DNA from: an uncultured Opitutaceae bacterium
GTDB taxonomy: Bacteria > Verrucomicrobiota > Verrucomicrobiia > Opitutales > Opitutaceae
Length of the DNA stretch: 55,324 nucleotides
Reading direction: 5' to 3'
Assembly: GCA_903952145.1 (NCBI GenBank)
Contig: CAJBES010000070.1
Span: 1 to 55,324 of the forward strand
In this document: positions 1 through 8,014 of the stretch, one piece after another
How the letters are laid out: every line of letters starts with the position of its first letter
Numbering within the stretch: the first letter of the stretch is position 1
The notes under the pieces: model-generated
What the model was told of the DNA's origin: nothing
Database searches by the model: none
The model's input: the letters and a program-made list of their open reading frames with translations, nothing else
Position numbers and translations under genes: made by a program

Positions 1-1
1 C

Positions 2-190
2 CGCGCTTTCCGCGATGACAAAACACTGACTCAGGAACAGCGCCGCGAAAAGCTGCAGGCGACCCGCAAGGTGACGGGCGAAAAGATCCGCGCGGTGCTC
101 AACCCCGGGCAGCAGGCGAAGTTTGACGCCAAGCCGCCGCGTGGCGCCGACGGTCCTGGTGGCGCGCATCAACCGAAAGGCGAACGCTGA
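2..190 (+). CDS. C-terminal end of a small LTxxQ-like (Spy/CpxP-like) protein, partial
   Basis: Only the last 62 codons are in the window; the frame is open from base 2 to a TGA at 188-190. The visible protein is charged and helical: an LTQEQRREKLQ stretch is followed by a helix ending in LNPGQQAKF and a disordered Gly/Pro/Lys tail. Repeated LTxEQ and LxPxQ motifs are typical of Spy/CpxP-like periplasmic helical proteins that act in metal or envelope stress. The N-terminus and any signal peptide lie upstream, so the assignment rests on style and motif alone. A hairpin terminator follows 28 bases after the stop. Confidence 0.55.
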   Translation, partial: RAFRDDKTLTQEQRREKLQATRKVTGEKIRAVLNPGQQAKFDAKPPRGADGPGGAHQPKGER

Positions 191-217
191 GACCAAAGTT
201 TGCCTAGTTGACCAGGA

Positions 218-254
218 ACCGCCGCGGGTCGAACCGGGGCGGTCTTTTTGTTTT
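218..254 (+). terminator. Rho-independent terminator after the LTxxQ-like gene
   Basis: ACCGCC pairs with GGCGGT and, after one mismatch, CGG pairs with CCG; the hairpin spans 218-243 and is followed by TTTTTGTTTT. It sits between the stop at 190 and the next start at 289, so it should separate the two transcripts. Confidence 0.7.
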
Positions 255-288
255 CGACGCCCCGCACGGGCTGCGGCACGCTGCGGAC

Positions 289-1536
289 ATGAGCAATCCC
301 CGGGTGGTCGTTGTCGGTGGCGGCGCAGCGGGATTTTTCGCCGCCATCATCTGCGCGGAGAAAAATCCGGCCGCGGCGGTCACGCTTTATGAGGCCACGG
401 CGCATCCGCTGGCCAAGGTGCGCATCTCGGGCGGCGGGCGGTGCAATGTCACGCACGCGTGCTTTGAGCCCCGCGAACTGGTCAAACGCTATCCGCGCGG
501 CGGGCGCGAACTGCTCGGTGCGTTTCACCGCTGGGCGCCCCGCGACATGATCACCTGGCTGGCGGAGCGCGGGGTGGAGCTGAAGACCGAGGCGGACGGG
601 CGGATGTTTCCCGTCACGGATGATGCGGCCACCATCGTGGAGTGCCTGACACAGGCTGCCGCCAAGGCGGGCGTCGAGGTGTGCACCAGTCTAGGTGTGC
701 GCAAAGTGGAACCGGTGGGCGGGGCGCACGGCCCGCCAGCCTTCTGGCTGACACTGACCGACAACACCGAATTGCGCTGCGAACGTCTTTTGATCGCCAC
801 GGGCGGCAACCGCGCTTCGGCCGGCCTGACGGTCGCGACGGCGTTGGGCCACACGATCGAACCGCCGGTGCCCTCGCTCTTCACGTTCCACATCGACGAC
901 AAGCGGCTCGAGGGCCTTTCGGGCATCTCGATTGAAAATGTGGCGGTGAGCGTGCCCGGCACGAAATTAAAAGAGGGCGGCCCGCTGCTCATCACCCACT
1001 GGGGTTTGAGCGGCCCGGCAATCCTGAAACTCTCGGCGTGGGGCGCCCGCGAACTGGCGGCGTTGAACTATGAATTTCCCCTGGGGATCAACTTCACGCC
1101 GCCGCACACGCGTGAGTCGCTGCTGCGCGCGTTGGCCGCGGTGCGGACGCAGCATCCGCGCAAACAGCTAGGGACCTGGAGCCCGCTCGGCCTGCCGGCG
1201 CGCTTCTGGGAACGCATGCTGGCCATGAGCGGCATCGCCCCGGCGACGCAGTGGGCCGGCGTGGCCAATGCCGCGCTCGGGACCCTGGCGCTGCAGCTCA
1301 CGGGCGCGGAGTTTTCCGTCGTCGGCAAGAGCATGAACAAGGAGGAGTTCGTGACCTGCGGTGGCGTGCGGCTGAGTGAGGTCGATTTCCGGACGATGCA
1401 GAGCAAACGCTGCCCGGGCCTGCACTTTGCGGGCGAGGTGCTCGATGTCGACGGCATCACGGGCGGTTTCAATTTCCAGGCCGCCTGGACCACCGGCTGG
1501 CTCGCCGGTCAGGCCATGGCGGGTGCACCGGCGTGA
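289..1536 (+). CDS. NAD(P)/FAD-dependent oxidoreductase, BaiN/YhiN (HI0933) family
   Basis: A 415-residue flavoprotein, the usual length for the HI0933/YhiN/BaiN family. An N-terminal Rossmann motif, VVVVGGGAAGFFAA, binds FAD. The family motif RISGGGRCNVTH follows near residue 45. The C-terminus carries EVLDVDGITGGFNFQAAWTTG, the second FAD-contacting region. Physiological substrates are unknown for most members; BaiN is a bile-acid pathway reductase in clostridia, which does not apply here. ATG 289 was chosen because the longer in-frame alternative from 208 would start inside the upstream terminator. The gene appears monocistronic. Confidence 0.9.
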   Translation: MSNPRVVVVGGGAAGFFAAIICAEKNPAAAVTLYEATAHPLAKVRISGGGRCNVTHACFEPRELVKRYPRGGRELLGAFHRWAPRDMITWLAERGVELKTEADGRMFPVTDDAATIVECLTQAAAKAGVEVCTSLGVRKVEPVGGAHGPPAFWLTLTDNTELRCERLLIATGGNRASAGLTVATALGHTIEPPVPSLFTFHIDDKRLEGLSGISIENVAVSVPGTKLKEGGPLLITHWGLSGPAILKLSAWGARELAALNYEFPLGINFTPPHTRESLLRALAAVRTQHPRKQLGTWSPLGLPARFWERMLAMSGIAPATQWAGVANAALGTLALQLTGAEFSVVGKSMNKEEFVTCGGVRLSEVDFRTMQSKRCPGLHFAGEVLDVDGITGGFNFQAAWTTGWLAGQAMAGAPA

Positions 1537-1599
1537 GCCGGAGCGTGCCGGGTGCACAACTCGGCGACGAGCGCGGCGAGTGACTCGCGGGGCGGCGCG

Positions 1600-1943
1600 C
1601 CCATCAGGCAAAGCTGAATCCCAGCCGGAAGCGATTGGGTTCCTGAACGGATATTATGCGGCCAAGACCTTTGCAGTCCGGGACCAGCGACCTTTGTCTC
1701 ATATGACTATTCTCTCTCGGCCGAAAAGTTCGAGAAGGCGGCCGCGGGCGCCCTCACAGAACTGGCGGAAATATACCCACCCGTCTCTCTTTTCTCCACG
1801 TGCACGTCCGGGAAAGCAGTGAGGTGGCCCGGGTAAAGCGGATCTGCGACCGGCTGGGTGCGGACTTCGAGATCGTGCCGCTGGCAATTTTCCTGAAAAA
1901 GGCCGGGGCGAACCCCACGTTTAAAGAAAAGTATATGCCCTGA
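1600..1943 (+). pseudogene. Possible decayed coding remnant, family unknown
   Basis: The stretch between 1537 and 2031 has no intact gene, but it contains protein-like sequence broken across frames. One frame reads AIGFLNGYYAAKTFAVRD near 1635-1690. A second reads FVSYDYSLSAEKFEKAAAG and ALTELAEIYPPVSLFS near 1699-1797. A third, from 1803 to the TGA at 1941-1943, reads HVRESSEVARVKRICDRLG then ADFEIVPLAIFLKKAG. The last two segments could be one domain split by a frameshift near 1798. I cannot name the family. The alternative is chance open frame in GC-rich DNA. Confidence 0.35.
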
Positions 1944-1947
1944 AAAC

Positions 1948-1970
1948 GGGCCCGCCTTTTTGGCGGGTCC
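1948..1970 (-). terminator. Hairpin at the end of the minus-strand cassette
   Basis: GGGCCCGCC (1948-1956) and GGCGGGTCC (1962-1970) form a nine-pair stem with one G-T pair and a five-base loop. Read on the minus strand it is followed by CGTTTTC, a weak T tract. It lies about 60 bases past the stop of the 2032-3039 gene and also just after the remnant on the plus strand. Confidence 0.5.
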
Positions 1971-2031
1971 TCCCTACCGCGCGACCGAGCCCAAAGTCCA
2001 AATATTTCGGGGGCCTTGGCCTTAAACCAAG

Positions 2032-3039
2032 CTAGAGCCGCAGCTTGAGCTGGGTAGTCAGCATCCCCTGGTGTTTCGCCGGGCCGGTTTGCTCCAGGGC
2101 GTCCCGCATCAGGAAGTAACTGTTGCTCAGGGTGAGGTTCTCGGAGAGCGCGAAATCCAGCGACAGGATCAGCCGCGCGAGATGCTTCGAATGGTATTCG
2201 AGGCTTTGCGCGACCAAGACCGAGGCGCTGACCCGCATCCGGGGAATGACGGCGTGGCTCACCGACTGATAAAGGACCGCGGCCGGATCGCCCATGGAGG
2301 GCGGTGCCGGCAAACCCGGGCCCGGGGGCAGGTATTCCTGCCAGATGTAGCTCGGGCCGATCACGGTGACCACCTCGGTGGTCGGGGTCTTCACGAAGTT
2401 GAAACCGGCGCCCAGAAAGAGCACCTCTTCCCGATCCACGGCCATGACGGAGTCCTCCCGGTAAAAACTGGCCGCCATCATGAAGCGCTTGGGGGTGAAG
2501 TTATGCTCCAGTCGTGCGTCCCAATGGAAAGAGTCGTTGAGCACCACCCCGTGGGTCGTCTGCCGGCTGGCCTGCATCGACGTGTAATACTCGTTGGCCC
2601 CCACTTCCCAGGCCACATCCAGCGAGGCGGACCAGGTGGACTGCTCGAAGATGCCGGATTGCGCCATGAGGCCCCCGCCCACCGAGGCGTCGAATTTTCC
2701 CGGGAGGTCCAGCCGCGACTGGATGAAGCCTTTTTTCGGCGCGGCGGGTGGGGCGGGCGCAACCGCGGGCGCGGCGGCGGCGACCGGCGCGGCGACCGGG
2801 GCCGCTTCCGGGCCGGGCGTCAGCGTGAGGATGGAGGCCCGGGGGATACGGATCTCGCCCAGGGTCTGCGAGACGAGGCGCACAAAACCGGGTTCAGCCG
2901 CACCCGGGGTGCCGATGAAGCGCTCGCCGGAGTGGGTCGTGATGACCACGGGCGCGGCGTCGATGGCGAAGAGGGCCTGGGCCGAGGCCAGCAGCAGCGC
3001 CACGGTCAGGCCACGATGGGATTTAGGGAACGGGATCAT
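2032..3039 (-). CDS. DUF481-like outer-membrane barrel protein
   Basis: A 335-residue exported protein. It has a signal peptide (about residues 1-26), then a small domain with the pattern VVITTHSGERFIGTP, then an Ala/Pro-rich linker (about 80-105), and a C-terminal half of alternating hydrophobic strands ending in LTTQLKLRL, as expected for a beta-barrel. The arrangement resembles DUF481 proteins. ATG 3039 was preferred over 3069 because the signal peptide follows it directly and an AGG-containing site precedes it. It overlaps the end of the upstream binding-protein gene by 17 bases, so it is probably the last gene of that operon. Cargo or function is unknown. Confidence 0.7.
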   Translation of the reverse strand: MIPFPKSHRGLTVALLLASAQALFAIDAAPVVITTHSGERFIGTPGAAEPGFVRLVSQTLGEIRIPRASILTLTPGPEAAPVAAPVAAAAPAVAPAPPAAPKKGFIQSRLDLPGKFDASVGGGLMAQSGIFEQSTWSASLDVAWEVGANEYYTSMQASRQTTHGVVLNDSFHWDARLEHNFTPKRFMMAASFYREDSVMAVDREEVLFLGAGFNFVKTPTTEVVTVIGPSYIWQEYLPPGPGLPAPPSMGDPAAVLYQSVSHAVIPRMRVSASVLVAQSLEYHSKHLARLILSLDFALSENLTLSNSYFLMRDALEQTGPAKHQGMLTTQLKLRL

Positions 3040-4228
3040 TGCCTTCGATAAACGAGTTTTTGAAGCCAACCCCCCGGTCGAGCACCGGGATCACCTGGGT
3101 TTGGTAAAATGCCATGAGATCGAGCCAGACGGCCCGGTAGTGTATGTCGGCGTCGCCGACATCCCGCAGGTAGAACAACTGCGGGCCCGTCGGGGAGGCA
3201 AACGCGGGTCCATGATACAGCCACGGATCAAAATACCCGGTCGCCGCCTGGTTGGTGGTGGCATAGCCGGATTCATTGGTGAGTTGGGCGGAGATTCTGG
3301 GCCGCAGCAGGAAATTGATCACGGCCTCCGCCGTGGCGCGGGCCTTGGAGCTCTGCGGGATGACGAGGGTGTCGAGGCAAAGCAGGGTGCCCTCGTTGGG
3401 GCTGGTGAAACGCAGCGCGGGGTTCACTTGCATCGCCCGGGACATCTCCGCGGCGGTGATCATGGTGAGGATGAGCTTCTGCTGTGAGACCTGTTGCGCG
3501 AGGAAGGCCGCCCCGCCATGCGTGGTTTCGGCCGACCGATCCATCACGGCCAGCAGCGCCATGCATTGCCGGATCCGGTTGGCCGCCTGCCGGATGTCCG
3601 CGGGGTTTGTCGTGTTGGGCGACTTGCCGAGGGAAATCAGGGCGATGCCAAGGGTGCGGCGCGCATCGTTGAGCAGGCCGAGGTGGCCGCGCAGCAAGTT
3701 GGCATTCTGGGGCTGGAAGAGCGCGGCCCACGAGAGGGGAATGGAACCGACCAGGCTGGCATCATAACCGATGCCGATGGCGGTGTAGAAAAGCGGCACC
3801 GAGCAGCGCAGCAGCGCGCCCATCTCCTGGGGCATCGACAGCCCGAGCACCATGTTGTGGTGATTTGGGATCTGCTCATAATCGATGTCATGGGTGCGGT
3901 TCAGCTGGTCGAGGCGCAGGGCGATGTGGTCCGCCACCAGCATCAGGTCCCAGGCATCACCGGCTTCCAGCAGCTGCCAGCACTCGTCATCGTTGCGGTA
4001 ATAGGAAACCTCAAACCTGACATTCAGGCCGTTCTCGGCCTGCTGCATCAGCCCGGGGCTGAAATAGCCGTGGCGCACGAGCACCCGCAGGGTCGTCGGG
4101 TCCACGCCGGACGTGTTGTCCGCCGGGGCGGCCGCTTCGACGGTCTTGATGGTCTTCAACTCCTGCCGGAGGCCATAAATCACCGCGAGGCCGACTAGCC
4201 CGAGGAAAATGACTTTCAGCGTCTTCAT
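3023..4228 (-). CDS. Extracellular solute-binding protein, PotD-like fold
   Basis: A 401-residue protein with an N-terminal hydrophobic anchor (KVIFLGLVGLAVIYGL) followed by a two-lobed binding-protein sequence. RVLVRHGYFSPGLMQQ, the acidic EAGDAWDLMLVADH segment and the C-terminal SGYATTNQAA region match polyamine/iron-type (family 1) binding proteins. The anchor suggests it stays tethered to the inner membrane. No importer permease or ATPase is adjacent; instead it follows an SPFH protein and a peptide exporter, so its partner is unclear. ATG 4228 was chosen; a TTG at 4249 overlapping the previous stop (TTGA) is a possible alternative. Confidence 0.75.
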   Translation of the reverse strand: MKTLKVIFLGLVGLAVIYGLRQELKTIKTVEAAAPADNTSGVDPTTLRVLVRHGYFSPGLMQQAENGLNVRFEVSYYRNDDECWQLLEAGDAWDLMLVADHIALRLDQLNRTHDIDYEQIPNHHNMVLGLSMPQEMGALLRCSVPLFYTAIGIGYDASLVGSIPLSWAALFQPQNANLLRGHLGLLNDARRTLGIALISLGKSPNTTNPADIRQAANRIRQCMALLAVMDRSAETTHGGAAFLAQQVSQQKLILTMITAAEMSRAMQVNPALRFTSPNEGTLLCLDTLVIPQSSKARATAEAVINFLLRPRISAQLTNESGYATTNQAATGYFDPWLYHGPAFASPTGPQLFYLRDVGDADIHYRAVWLDLMAFYQTQVIPVLDRGVGFKNSFIEGNDPVP

Positions 4229-4245
4229 GGCACCAATGCGGCCCG

Positions 4246-5244
4246 TCAAGGCATCGTGACGGCGGCGGGCGCCACCAGAGGCACGGCGGGGTTTGCCACC
4301 GATGCCGCCGCCGGCACGGGCGAGGCGGCCGGCGGATCCGCCATGTCCAGGATGAGCGGCAGGCCGCCCGGGCCGGTGCCGAAAACCACCACCTTGGCGT
4401 TGGGCGACTTGGCGAGGGCCAGCGAGGCCTCGATGCCGCGCAGCTTGAGGTACTTCTCCGTGAGATCCTTCGCGACGGTTTGCTGAAACTGCAGGATGCC
4501 CTCGGCCTCGATTTTCTTGCGCTCGGCCTCCTTGCGTTCCCGCAGGAGGATGTAGTCGAACTGGATGGAGATCTGCTCCTGCTCCAGCTTGTTTTCGATG
4601 GCGTTCGCCATCTTCGGCGGCAGGCGGACTTCCCGGATGAGCAGATCGTCGAGCTCGATGTGGCGCGCCCGGAGCTCCGCGAGCGCGGTGAAGACCACAT
4701 TTTGCAGAATGTTGCCCTGGCTGCCATAGATCTGATCGGGCGCATAGGTGCCGATCACCTTGCGGATGACCGACTGGGTCTGGTTGATCACCACCCGGTC
4801 GATGTAGTCGGGACCCACTTCTTCCTGCAGGAGCGGGAGGTCCTTGACGATGGGCCGGAACCGCACGGACGCGCGGATGTTCAGGGTCAGACCATTGGTG
4901 CTGAGGGCGGTGAATTCCGTGTCGCGCTGCTGAAGCCGCGTCTCATAGATGTAAAACTGGTTGAAGGGATTGATGATCCAAAGCCCGCCGCCGTAGACGT
5001 GGGTCATGTCCGTGCCGCCCGAGAAACGGCGCCAGAGGACGCCGGCGTGGCCCGGCATCACGTTGATGAAGATGGAGTCGAACAACCACCCGACCAGGAA
5101 GAGCCCGACCAGGAGGACCACCCAGAAGGGGCCGCGGAGATCGCGCCATTTGGAGTTCCACCAGCGGTGGACGGTTGCAGTCCAGGAGCGCTTGGGGTGC
5201 GGGGGTGCGGCAGTAACTTCAACGACGTTTGGATCATCATTCAC
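4246..5244 (-). CDS. SPFH/band 7 (prohibitin-like) membrane protein
   Basis: 332 residues. A single transmembrane helix (about 40-58, FWVVLLVGLFLVGWLF) is followed by an SPFH domain (about 60-230) with the YIYETRLQQRD and RASVRFRPI strands, then a charged helix (KLEQEQISIQFDYILLRERK) typical of prohibitin coiled coils, and a Pro/Ala-rich tail. These proteins form membrane-bound rings that organise membranes or guard proteases. The start is GTG at 5244, supported by a perfect GGAGG five bases upstream that overlaps the end of the ABC exporter gene. Translation is therefore probably coupled to the exporter. Confidence 0.85.
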   Translation of the reverse strand: MNDDPNVVEVTAAPPHPKRSWTATVHRWWNSKWRDLRGPFWVVLLVGLFLVGWLFDSIFINVMPGHAGVLWRRFSGGTDMTHVYGGGLWIINPFNQFYIYETRLQQRDTEFTALSTNGLTLNIRASVRFRPIVKDLPLLQEEVGPDYIDRVVINQTQSVIRKVIGTYAPDQIYGSQGNILQNVVFTALAELRARHIELDDLLIREVRLPPKMANAIENKLEQEQISIQFDYILLRERKEAERKKIEAEGILQFQQTVAKDLTEKYLKLRGIEASLALAKSPNAKVVVFGTGPGGLPLILDMADPPAASPVPAAASVANPAVPLVAPAAVTMP

Positions 5245-5253
5245 GGTGGCCTC

Positions 5254-6873
5254 CTATGGTTGCACAAAGTTTCCCAGCTCCATTTTCACAATGCGGTCGG
5301 CTTGGGCAAAATACCGGTCGTCGTGGGTAGCGGCGAGGACGGTGGTGCCGCGCCGTTTCATGTCGGGCAGAATGGCCTCGTAGAAGTGCCGCCGGAATTC
5401 CGGATCCTGGTCGGCGGCCCATTCGTCGAAAACGTAGACCGGCTTGTCCTCGAGGAGGGAAACGACCAGGGCGAGGCGTTTGCGCTGGCCGCCGGAGAGG
5501 TTGGTGTTGGTGATCCGGCCGTCCTCAATCTGCGTCACCCCGCTCAGGTGCATGCGGTCGAGGAGCTGCTCGGCCCGGGCCAGATCCACTTTTTCCAGTC
5601 CGTAGAGCCGGTCGAAAAGATGGTAGTCGGAGAGCACGATCGAAAACAGATCCCGGTAACGCAGGGCGTTCCCGTTGCCCACGCGGATGCCGTCCCACAG
5701 GAGCTCGCCGCCGGCCGGCCGGTAGAGATTCAGGAAGAGTTTCAACAGGGTGGACTTGCCGCTGCCGTTCCCACCCACCAGAAAAACCGTCTCACCCGGC
5801 GTGAGCGTGAAATCGAGGGGCCCGAGCGTGAAGCCCTGCTCCCCCGAGGGGTGCTGGTAGGTGTAGGTGATCCCACGCAGCTCGATTTTTCCGAACCGGG
5901 CTGGCTCCTTTGTGGCGCGTACCGGAGGCGTCGGGCCGGCCGGCTGGCGCAGGTCGTCCTCCAGCCGCTGAATATTGCGGACGGCGTTGTTGCACTGGGC
6001 GAGCAGCGGTGCGCAGCCCACCACCTCACCGATCGGCCCGAGGACAAAGAGGATGATCGCCACGACCTGCGGAATGATCGGCGTCTGGGACGGGCTGAGG
6101 GTGGGAATGACGAACAAAATGACCCCCAGCAGGATGAAGGCAAAACTCTGGGCGAAGAGATAAAGTTTGTTGAAATCGCGTCCCGTGCTGAACTTCAGCT
6201 CCCGCATCTCCTCGGAAAGCACGCAGAGGCGATTCTGGAAGAAATCCTCGTTCTTCGCGCGGTTGATTTTCAGTTCCTTGAAGCCGCGCAGCAGCGCCGC
6301 CAACCCGTCGAAGTATTCCGTCTGCTTGGCCGAGGTCTTTTCGATGCGCACCTTGAGCTCCCCATGCAGGATGAAGTAATAGATGAGGGAGATGACCAGC
6401 ACCGCCATCGTCAGGACCAGCGCCAGCTTCGACATGAACCAGACGAAGAAGAAGGCCACGACGATCATCACCAGGGAACTCGCTGCATTGATGAGAAACG
6501 GGGTGTATTGCGACAGGGTCACGGCATCCGTGCTGATCACGGAGGTGATGCGCGCGGCGCCCACCTGCTCAAACTTCTCAAGATCGCTCTTCCGGATGGC
6601 ATCGGTGACGCGGTGGCGGATGCGCGCAAGCGCCCCCTCCACAAGCTCCGTGTTCCGCGACAGGGAGTAGCGTTTCGCATACCAATAGGCGCCCAGGGCG
6701 GCGACGAAGAGCAGGAGATACTTGAAGTTCTTTTCGGCGGGTTGGATGTGCTGGGCCGTGACGATGACCAGGCCCGCCAGCAGGCCGTTGAGGACGCCTG
6801 CCGCCAAGGCCATGGCGACCGCATAATACCCTGATTTGGCATGCTCCTGGCGAAGAAACTTGAAAAAATCCAT
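5254..6873 (-). CDS. Cyclic-peptide-type ABC exporter (PvdE/SyrD family), fused permease and ATPase
   Basis: 539 residues: six predicted membrane helices in residues 1-290 and an ATP-binding domain from about 328. Visible motifs are Walker A GGNGSGKST (367-375), signature LSGGQ (459-463), Walker B VYVFDE (479-484) followed by WAADQDPEFRR, and the switch His517. The DEWAADQDP string after Walker B is characteristic of the PvdE/SyrD/YojI exporters that move siderophore precursors, lipopeptides or lasso peptides to the periplasm. No peptide synthetase or precursor peptide gene was found in the window, so the substrate is unknown. It is followed nine bases later by the SPFH gene. Confidence 0.88.
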   Translation of the reverse strand: MDFFKFLRQEHAKSGYYAVAMALAAGVLNGLLAGLVIVTAQHIQPAEKNFKYLLLFVAALGAYWYAKRYSLSRNTELVEGALARIRHRVTDAIRKSDLEKFEQVGAARITSVISTDAVTLSQYTPFLINAASSLVMIVVAFFFVWFMSKLALVLTMAVLVISLIYYFILHGELKVRIEKTSAKQTEYFDGLAALLRGFKELKINRAKNEDFFQNRLCVLSEEMRELKFSTGRDFNKLYLFAQSFAFILLGVILFVIPTLSPSQTPIIPQVVAIILFVLGPIGEVVGCAPLLAQCNNAVRNIQRLEDDLRQPAGPTPPVRATKEPARFGKIELRGITYTYQHPSGEQGFTLGPLDFTLTPGETVFLVGGNGSGKSTLLKLFLNLYRPAGGELLWDGIRVGNGNALRYRDLFSIVLSDYHLFDRLYGLEKVDLARAEQLLDRMHLSGVTQIEDGRITNTNLSGGQRKRLALVVSLLEDKPVYVFDEWAADQDPEFRRHFYEAILPDMKRRGTTVLAATHDDRYFAQADRIVKMELGNFVQP

Positions 6874-6888
6874 GGTGCTCGGGGTTAG

Positions 6889-6916
6889 GCCGGCCGGTCA
6901 GCTTGCCGGCCGGTCA
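6889..6916. repeat. 12-base direct repeat before the exporter start
   Basis: GCCGGCCGGTCA occurs at 6889-6900 and again at 6905-6916, separated by GCTT. The pair lies 16-43 bases upstream of the exporter start codon on the minus strand, where it could influence translation or processing. No function is established. Confidence 0.7.
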
Positions 6917-7048
6917 AAAGGGAAAACGCAAAAGCCGTCCACCTGCAACCACTCATGACAGTGGCCGCGGCGAACGGCTTTGTGGGCCAAGCCCGACACC
7001 CGCCTGCCCGCCATGGGCCGGACCGGTGCAAGCCACGACTCGACCGGA

Positions 7049-7240
7049 TCAGGCGGTCTTCTCGGCGGCCGGGGCCTTGGCCGCGGCCTCGGGTTGCACC
7101 AGCCAGACAATCAACCCGATCAACGGGGTGAAAAAGAGGGAAATCAAAGCGTTGCCGATAAAGCCGAACTTCTTGTCGCGGCCGATGTAACCGATAAGGA
7201 GGCAGAATCCGAGATAGATGAGGGCGCCGATTGCATTCAT
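7049..7240 (-). CDS. Small two-helix inner-membrane protein, function unknown
   Basis: 63 residues with two hydrophobic helices (about 4-20 and 25-48), a basic GRDKKFG loop between them and an Ala/Lys-rich tail. The sequence resembles short superinfection-immunity or YqaE-like membrane proteins in shape, but I do not recognise a specific family. It lies between the DUF697 gene (21 bases away) and the exporter, in the same orientation, which supports it being real. No clear ribosome-binding site precedes it. It could be an accessory subunit of the exporter module. Confidence 0.65.
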   Translation of the reverse strand: MNAIGALIYLGFCLLIGYIGRDKKFGFIGNALISLFFTPLIGLIVWLVQPEAAAKAPAAEKTA

Positions 7241-7261
7241 GGTGGTATTTTGTTGTGGGGT

Positions 7262-7837
7262 TTAACGAGAACTGCGGGAGGTGGTTTTGGCCCATACCTC
7301 TTTGGCCACTTTCTGGCCTTCCTTGCATTTGGTTTCGAAGAAAGCACGCATGGGTTTGGGATCGAAATCGAGCAGGGTGCCCCCTTGCTCGAAGTGCTCG
7401 ACGAACACCTGGCCGAGCGCATAGGTGGCCGAGCCCGCCACGATGGGCACGGAGATCAGGCCGCCGATGGTGCCGATCACCGGCACCGCCTTGAGCACGC
7501 TGCAGAAGATCCCGCGACCGGCGGCGGCCGAGCCGACGCCGCCGACGAGCGAGGCCACGACATTCCGTCCCAGATGATCCTGAAAGGGCACGCCATACAA
7601 CGCGGAGAGTTCGCGCACCAACTGGATTTGGGCGGCGGTGATCGCGGCGATATCGAGCAGGGGCACCGGCACCAACCCGCCCGCACACGACCAGCCGATA
7701 TACTGGCGGATGAGACGGTCGGCCTCGGATTTTTTGTTGGGCGGCGGGGGCGTTTCCGTCGCGGGGGTCGGGACCAGGCCGGCCTCTTCCGAGGCGGCGG
7801 GGGAGTCTTTTTCGGTGGTGCGTTTTGGGGGTGACAT
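7262..7837 (-). CDS. DUF697 (YcjF-like) membrane protein
   Basis: 191 residues. A Pro/Glu-rich N-terminus (1-32) precedes a DUF697-type domain: ADRLIRQYIGWSCAGGLVPVP, then DIAAITAAQIQLVREL, then two hydrophobic Gly-rich segments. DUF697 domains are usually attached to or beside GTPases; no GTPase is present here. ATG 7837 was chosen because AGAAGGA sits just upstream, which removes 31 residues from a longer open frame. It is the first gene of the compact DUF697, small membrane protein, exporter, SPFH, binding protein and barrel run. Confidence 0.8.
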   Translation of the reverse strand: MSPPKRTTEKDSPAASEEAGLVPTPATETPPPPNKKSEADRLIRQYIGWSCAGGLVPVPLLDIAAITAAQIQLVRELSALYGVPFQDHLGRNVVASLVGGVGSAAAGRGIFCSVLKAVPVIGTIGGLISVPIVAGSATYALGQVFVEHFEQGGTLLDFDPKPMRAFFETKCKEGQKVAKEVWAKTTSRSSR

Positions 7838-8014
7838 GCGATTTCCTTCTGTGGCCAGTGAATGTGCGAAACCCGGTCCACACAAGCGCGAGGGCCGTGG
7901 CCAGGCGGCGAATCGTGCCGGAACCGACACGCGAGGCCGGGTCCGGGCCGGTACTCAGGTCAGGCGCGGCGCTATCGCCCGGACAAACCCGACAGGCAGG
8001 TCGAATTTGCGCGC

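Noticed and set aside
4480-6834. A very long plus-strand open frame opposite the exporter and SPFH genes.
   Set aside because: It is a shadow of high GC third positions; it lacks any domain and is rich in His, Asp, Arg and Gln.
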